This document shows, piece after piece, positions 5,255 through 7,657 of a DNA stretch of 7,657 bases (position 1 is its first letter; the number at the start of each line of letters is the position of its first letter). Source of the DNA: an uncultured Clostridium sp. (GTDB lineage Bacteria > Bacillota > Clostridia > Lachnospirales > Lachnospiraceae); assembly GCA_902464345.1 (NCBI GenBank), contig CABQJA010000105.1, positions 1 to 7,657 of the forward strand, given 5' to 3'. A model generated the notes under the pieces. It saw only the letters and a list, made by a program, of their open reading frames with translations, did not search any database and had not been told where the DNA came from. The translations under genes were made by a program, and so were the position numbers.

Positions 5255-7657
5255 ATGAATACACCAATGTCCTGGTTAAAGGTATATGTACCGGATTTAA
5301 AAGCACCGGTCGAAGAATTTGTAGATGCAATCACATTATCCGGATCTCATGTAGAAGGCTATGAGAAGAAGGATAAGAACCTGGAGAAGATCGTAGTCGG
5401 TAAGATCGAGAAGATCGAGAAGCATCCGGATGCAGATAAGCTGATCATCTGTCAGGTAAATATCGGAGAGGATGCTCCATTGCAGATTGTAACAGGCGCT
5501 CCGAATGTAAAGGAAGGAGATCTGGTTCCAACCGTATTAGATGGTGGTAAGGTAGCAGGTGGCCATGATGGCGGTCCGTTGCCGGAGAATGGAATTAAGA
5601 TCAAGAAAGGAAAATTAAGAGGCGTAGAATCTTATGGTATGATGTGTGCCATTGAAGAGTTAGGTGCCAACAGAGAGTTATATCCGGAAGCACCGGAAAA
5701 CGGTGTTTATGTATTCCCGGAGGAGTCCGGAGTAAAGCCGGGTGATGATGCAATCGAGGCACTCGGACTTCATGATGCGGTAGTAGAATATGAGATCACA
5801 TCCAACCGTGTAGACTGCTTCAGCATGATCGGTATGGCAAGAGAAGCAGCAGCGACCTATGGATTGTCATTCCATCCACCAATCGTACCGGGAACCGTAA
5901 AGGGCGGCGATGTAACGAATTATGCATCTGTTGAAGTAGAAGCCACCGATTTATGCCCGAGATACTGTGCAAGAGTTGTAAAGAACTTAAAAATCGGTCC
6001 ATCTCCGAAGTGGATGCGGGAGCGACTGGCATCTCAGGGAATCCGTTCAATCAACAATCTGGTAGATATTACCAATTATGTGATGGAGGAATACGGTCAG
6101 CCAATGCATGCATATGATCTGGATACGATCGCAGATCATAAGATCATTGTAAAGCGGGCAAAGGATGGAGATAAGTTTGTAACACTGGATGGTCAGGAGC
6201 GGAATCTGGATTCCAATGTACTGATGATCTGTGATGGTGAGAAGGAGATCGGTATTGCAGGTATCATGGGTGGTGAGAATTCCATGGTAACGGATCATAT
6301 TTCTACCCTGTTGTTTGAGGCAGCCTGCTTCGATGGAACCAATATCCGGTTATCATCAAAGAGAATCGGTATGCGTACCGATGCATCTGCCAAGTTTGAA
6401 AAGGGTCTGGATCCGAATCTGGCATTAGAAGCAATTAATCGTGCCTGCCAGTTGATTGAAGAGCTGGGCTGCGGTGAAGTAGTAGAAGGTGTAATCGATA
6501 TTTATCCGGATCCGGTAGAGCCATGGAAGCTTCCGTTTGAGCCGGCGAAGATGAATCACCTGCTTGGTATGGAGATTCCGGAGGAGTTAATGCTCCAGTA
6601 TTTTGAGCGTCTGGGACTTTCCTATGATATGAATACCAATGAGCTGACAATCCCGACCTTCCGTCAGGATCTGCATTGTATGGCTGATCTGGCAGAGGAG
6701 GTAGCACGGTTATACGGCTATGATAAGCTGCCTGCAACACTTCCACGCGGCGAGGCAACGGTTGGTAAGAAGCAGTTCCATATGCTGGTAGAGGATGTGG
6801 CAAGAGATGTATGTGAGAACAATGGATTTTCCGGTGGTATGACCTATTCCTTCGAGAGTCCGAAGGTTTATGATAAGCTTTTAATTCCACAGGATTCCGA
6901 TATTCGTAAGGCAATCGTGATCTCAAATCCGTTAGGCGAGGATTTCTCTATCATGAGAACCATTTCCCTGAATGGTATGATCACTTCTCTGGCAACGAAC
7001 TTTAACCGTAGAAATAAGGATGCCAGATTATATGAGATCGGAAACATTTATCTTCCAAAGCAACTGCCGTTAACAGAGCTGCCGGAGGAACGTAAGATGC
7101 TGACACTCGGTATGTATGGTCAGTGCGACTTCTTTAATATGAAGGGTGTGCTGGAGGAATTATTTGAAAAGCTGGGTCTGCATCATGCATTTACCTATAA
7201 TCCAAAGGGTGGTTATCCATTCCTGCATCCGGGCCGTCAGGCTGCCATCCAGAATGGTGAGGATGTGATCGGCTATATCGGACAGTTACATCCGGAGGCA
7301 GTAGATAACTACAACATGAAGGGTGAGGTCTATGTAGCAGTTGTAGATCTTCCGAAGCTGACTGCACTTGCAAGCTTTGACCGGAAGTATGAGGGTATTG
7401 CCAAATTCCCTGCAAGTACCAGAGATTTAAGTATGGTTATGAGCAAGGACATCTTTGTAGGACAGGTAGAAGAGGTTATCAAGAAATATGGCGGAAATCT
7501 GTTGGAGAATTATGAGCTCTTTGATGTATATGAAGGTGAACAGGTAGGCAGAGGCAAGAAGTCTGTTGCATATACCATGACCTTCCGTGCAAAGGATCGG
7601 AATCTGGAGGCCAGTGAGGTCAATGCGATTACCGATAAGATCATAGCAGGTCTTCAG
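5255..7657 (+). CDS. pheT: Phenylalanyl-tRNA synthetase, beta subunit (3' partial)
   Basis: The beta subunit binds and proofreads in the PheRS tetramer. The frame is open for 801 codons to the end of the window. Domains in order: an OB-fold tRNA-binding domain (about 40-150, with KHPDADKL and IVTGAPNV); the B3/4 editing domain (about 210-390, with NNLVDITNYVMEEYGQPMHA, GIMGGENS and RTDASAKFEKGLD); B5 (about 405-480); the catalytic-like B6/7 core (about 490-690, with SNPLGEDFSIMRTISL and HPGRQA); and the ferredoxin-fold anticodon-binding domain (about 708-801, with KFPASTRDLS and AYTMTFRAKDRNL). Family members end with a short tail after this point, so only some ten codons are missing. ATG 5255 has GGAGGT at 5241-5246, eight bases upstream; the MSWLK at residues 5-9 is the usual PheT beginning. 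Confidence 0.98.
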   Translation, partial: MNTPMSWLKVYVPDLKAPVEEFVDAITLSGSHVEGYEKKDKNLEKIVVGKIEKIEKHPDADKLIICQVNIGEDAPLQIVTGAPNVKEGDLVPTVLDGGKVAGGHDGGPLPENGIKIKKGKLRGVESYGMMCAIEELGANRELYPEAPENGVYVFPEESGVKPGDDAIEALGLHDAVVEYEITSNRVDCFSMIGMAREAAATYGLSFHPPIVPGTVKGGDVTNYASVEVEATDLCPRYCARVVKNLKIGPSPKWMRERLASQGIRSINNLVDITNYVMEEYGQPMHAYDLDTIADHKIIVKRAKDGDKFVTLDGQERNLDSNVLMICDGEKEIGIAGIMGGENSMVTDHISTLLFEAACFDGTNIRLSSKRIGMRTDASAKFEKGLDPNLALEAINRACQLIEELGCGEVVEGVIDIYPDPVEPWKLPFEPAKMNHLLGMEIPEELMLQYFERLGLSYDMNTNELTIPTFRQDLHCMADLAEEVARLYGYDKLPATLPRGEATVGKKQFHMLVEDVARDVCENNGFSGGMTYSFESPKVYDKLLIPQDSDIRKAIVISNPLGEDFSIMRTISLNGMITSLATNFNRRNKDARLYEIGNIYLPKQLPLTELPEERKMLTLGMYGQCDFFNMKGVLEELFEKLGLHHAFTYNPKGGYPFLHPGRQAAIQNGEDVIGYIGQLHPEAVDNYNMKGEVYVAVVDLPKLTALASFDRKYEGIAKFPASTRDLSMVMSKDIFVGQVEEVIKKYGGNLLENYELFDVYEGEQVGRGKKSVAYTMTFRAKDRNLEASEVNAITDKIIAGLQ

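Noticed and set aside
6435..6926. Minus-strand open frame of 163 codons inside pheT
   Set aside because: It lies opposite conserved pheT coding sequence and has a Pro/His/Ser-rich translation with no recognisable domain.

Overview
The window reads like a chromosomal segment from a Gram-positive anaerobe of the Clostridia, most likely a member of the Lachnospiraceae. This is inferred from moderate GC content, strong AGGAGG-type ribosome binding sites, a T-box-controlled pheST operon and the style of the proteins; no marker in the window fixes the genus. All genes recognised lie on the + strand.

Positions 1-2070 hold the end of a phosphate-uptake operon. It contains pstB (5' end outside the window), phoU, and a stand-alone RelA/SpoT-domain (p)ppGpp synthetase whose ATG overlaps the phoU stop by one base. 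A hairpin with a U-run closes the unit. The arrangement physically couples phosphate sensing to alarmone synthesis.

Positions 2071-3559 hold a single-gene unit with its own extended -10 promoter, encoding a ClpX-type AAA+ unfoldase. It keeps the zinc finger, Walker motifs, a GYIG pore loop and the ClpP-binding IGF loop. It has lost the RKH loop signature, carries a long Lys-rich linker, and has no clpP or tig beside it. It looks like a specialised ClpX paralogue.

Positions 3560-4174 are non-coding. They contain a consensus promoter, a phenylalanine T-box riboswitch (specifier TTC, T-box core, terminator), and then about 300 bases of unusual leader. That leader carries two strong hairpins and two GC-rich 49-bp direct repeats, each able to fold around tandem G-A pairs.

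Positions 4175-7657 hold pheS and pheT, the two subunits of phenylalanyl-tRNA synthetase. pheT runs off the window a few codons before its expected end. The T-box should let uncharged tRNA-Phe switch on synthesis of the enzyme that charges it.
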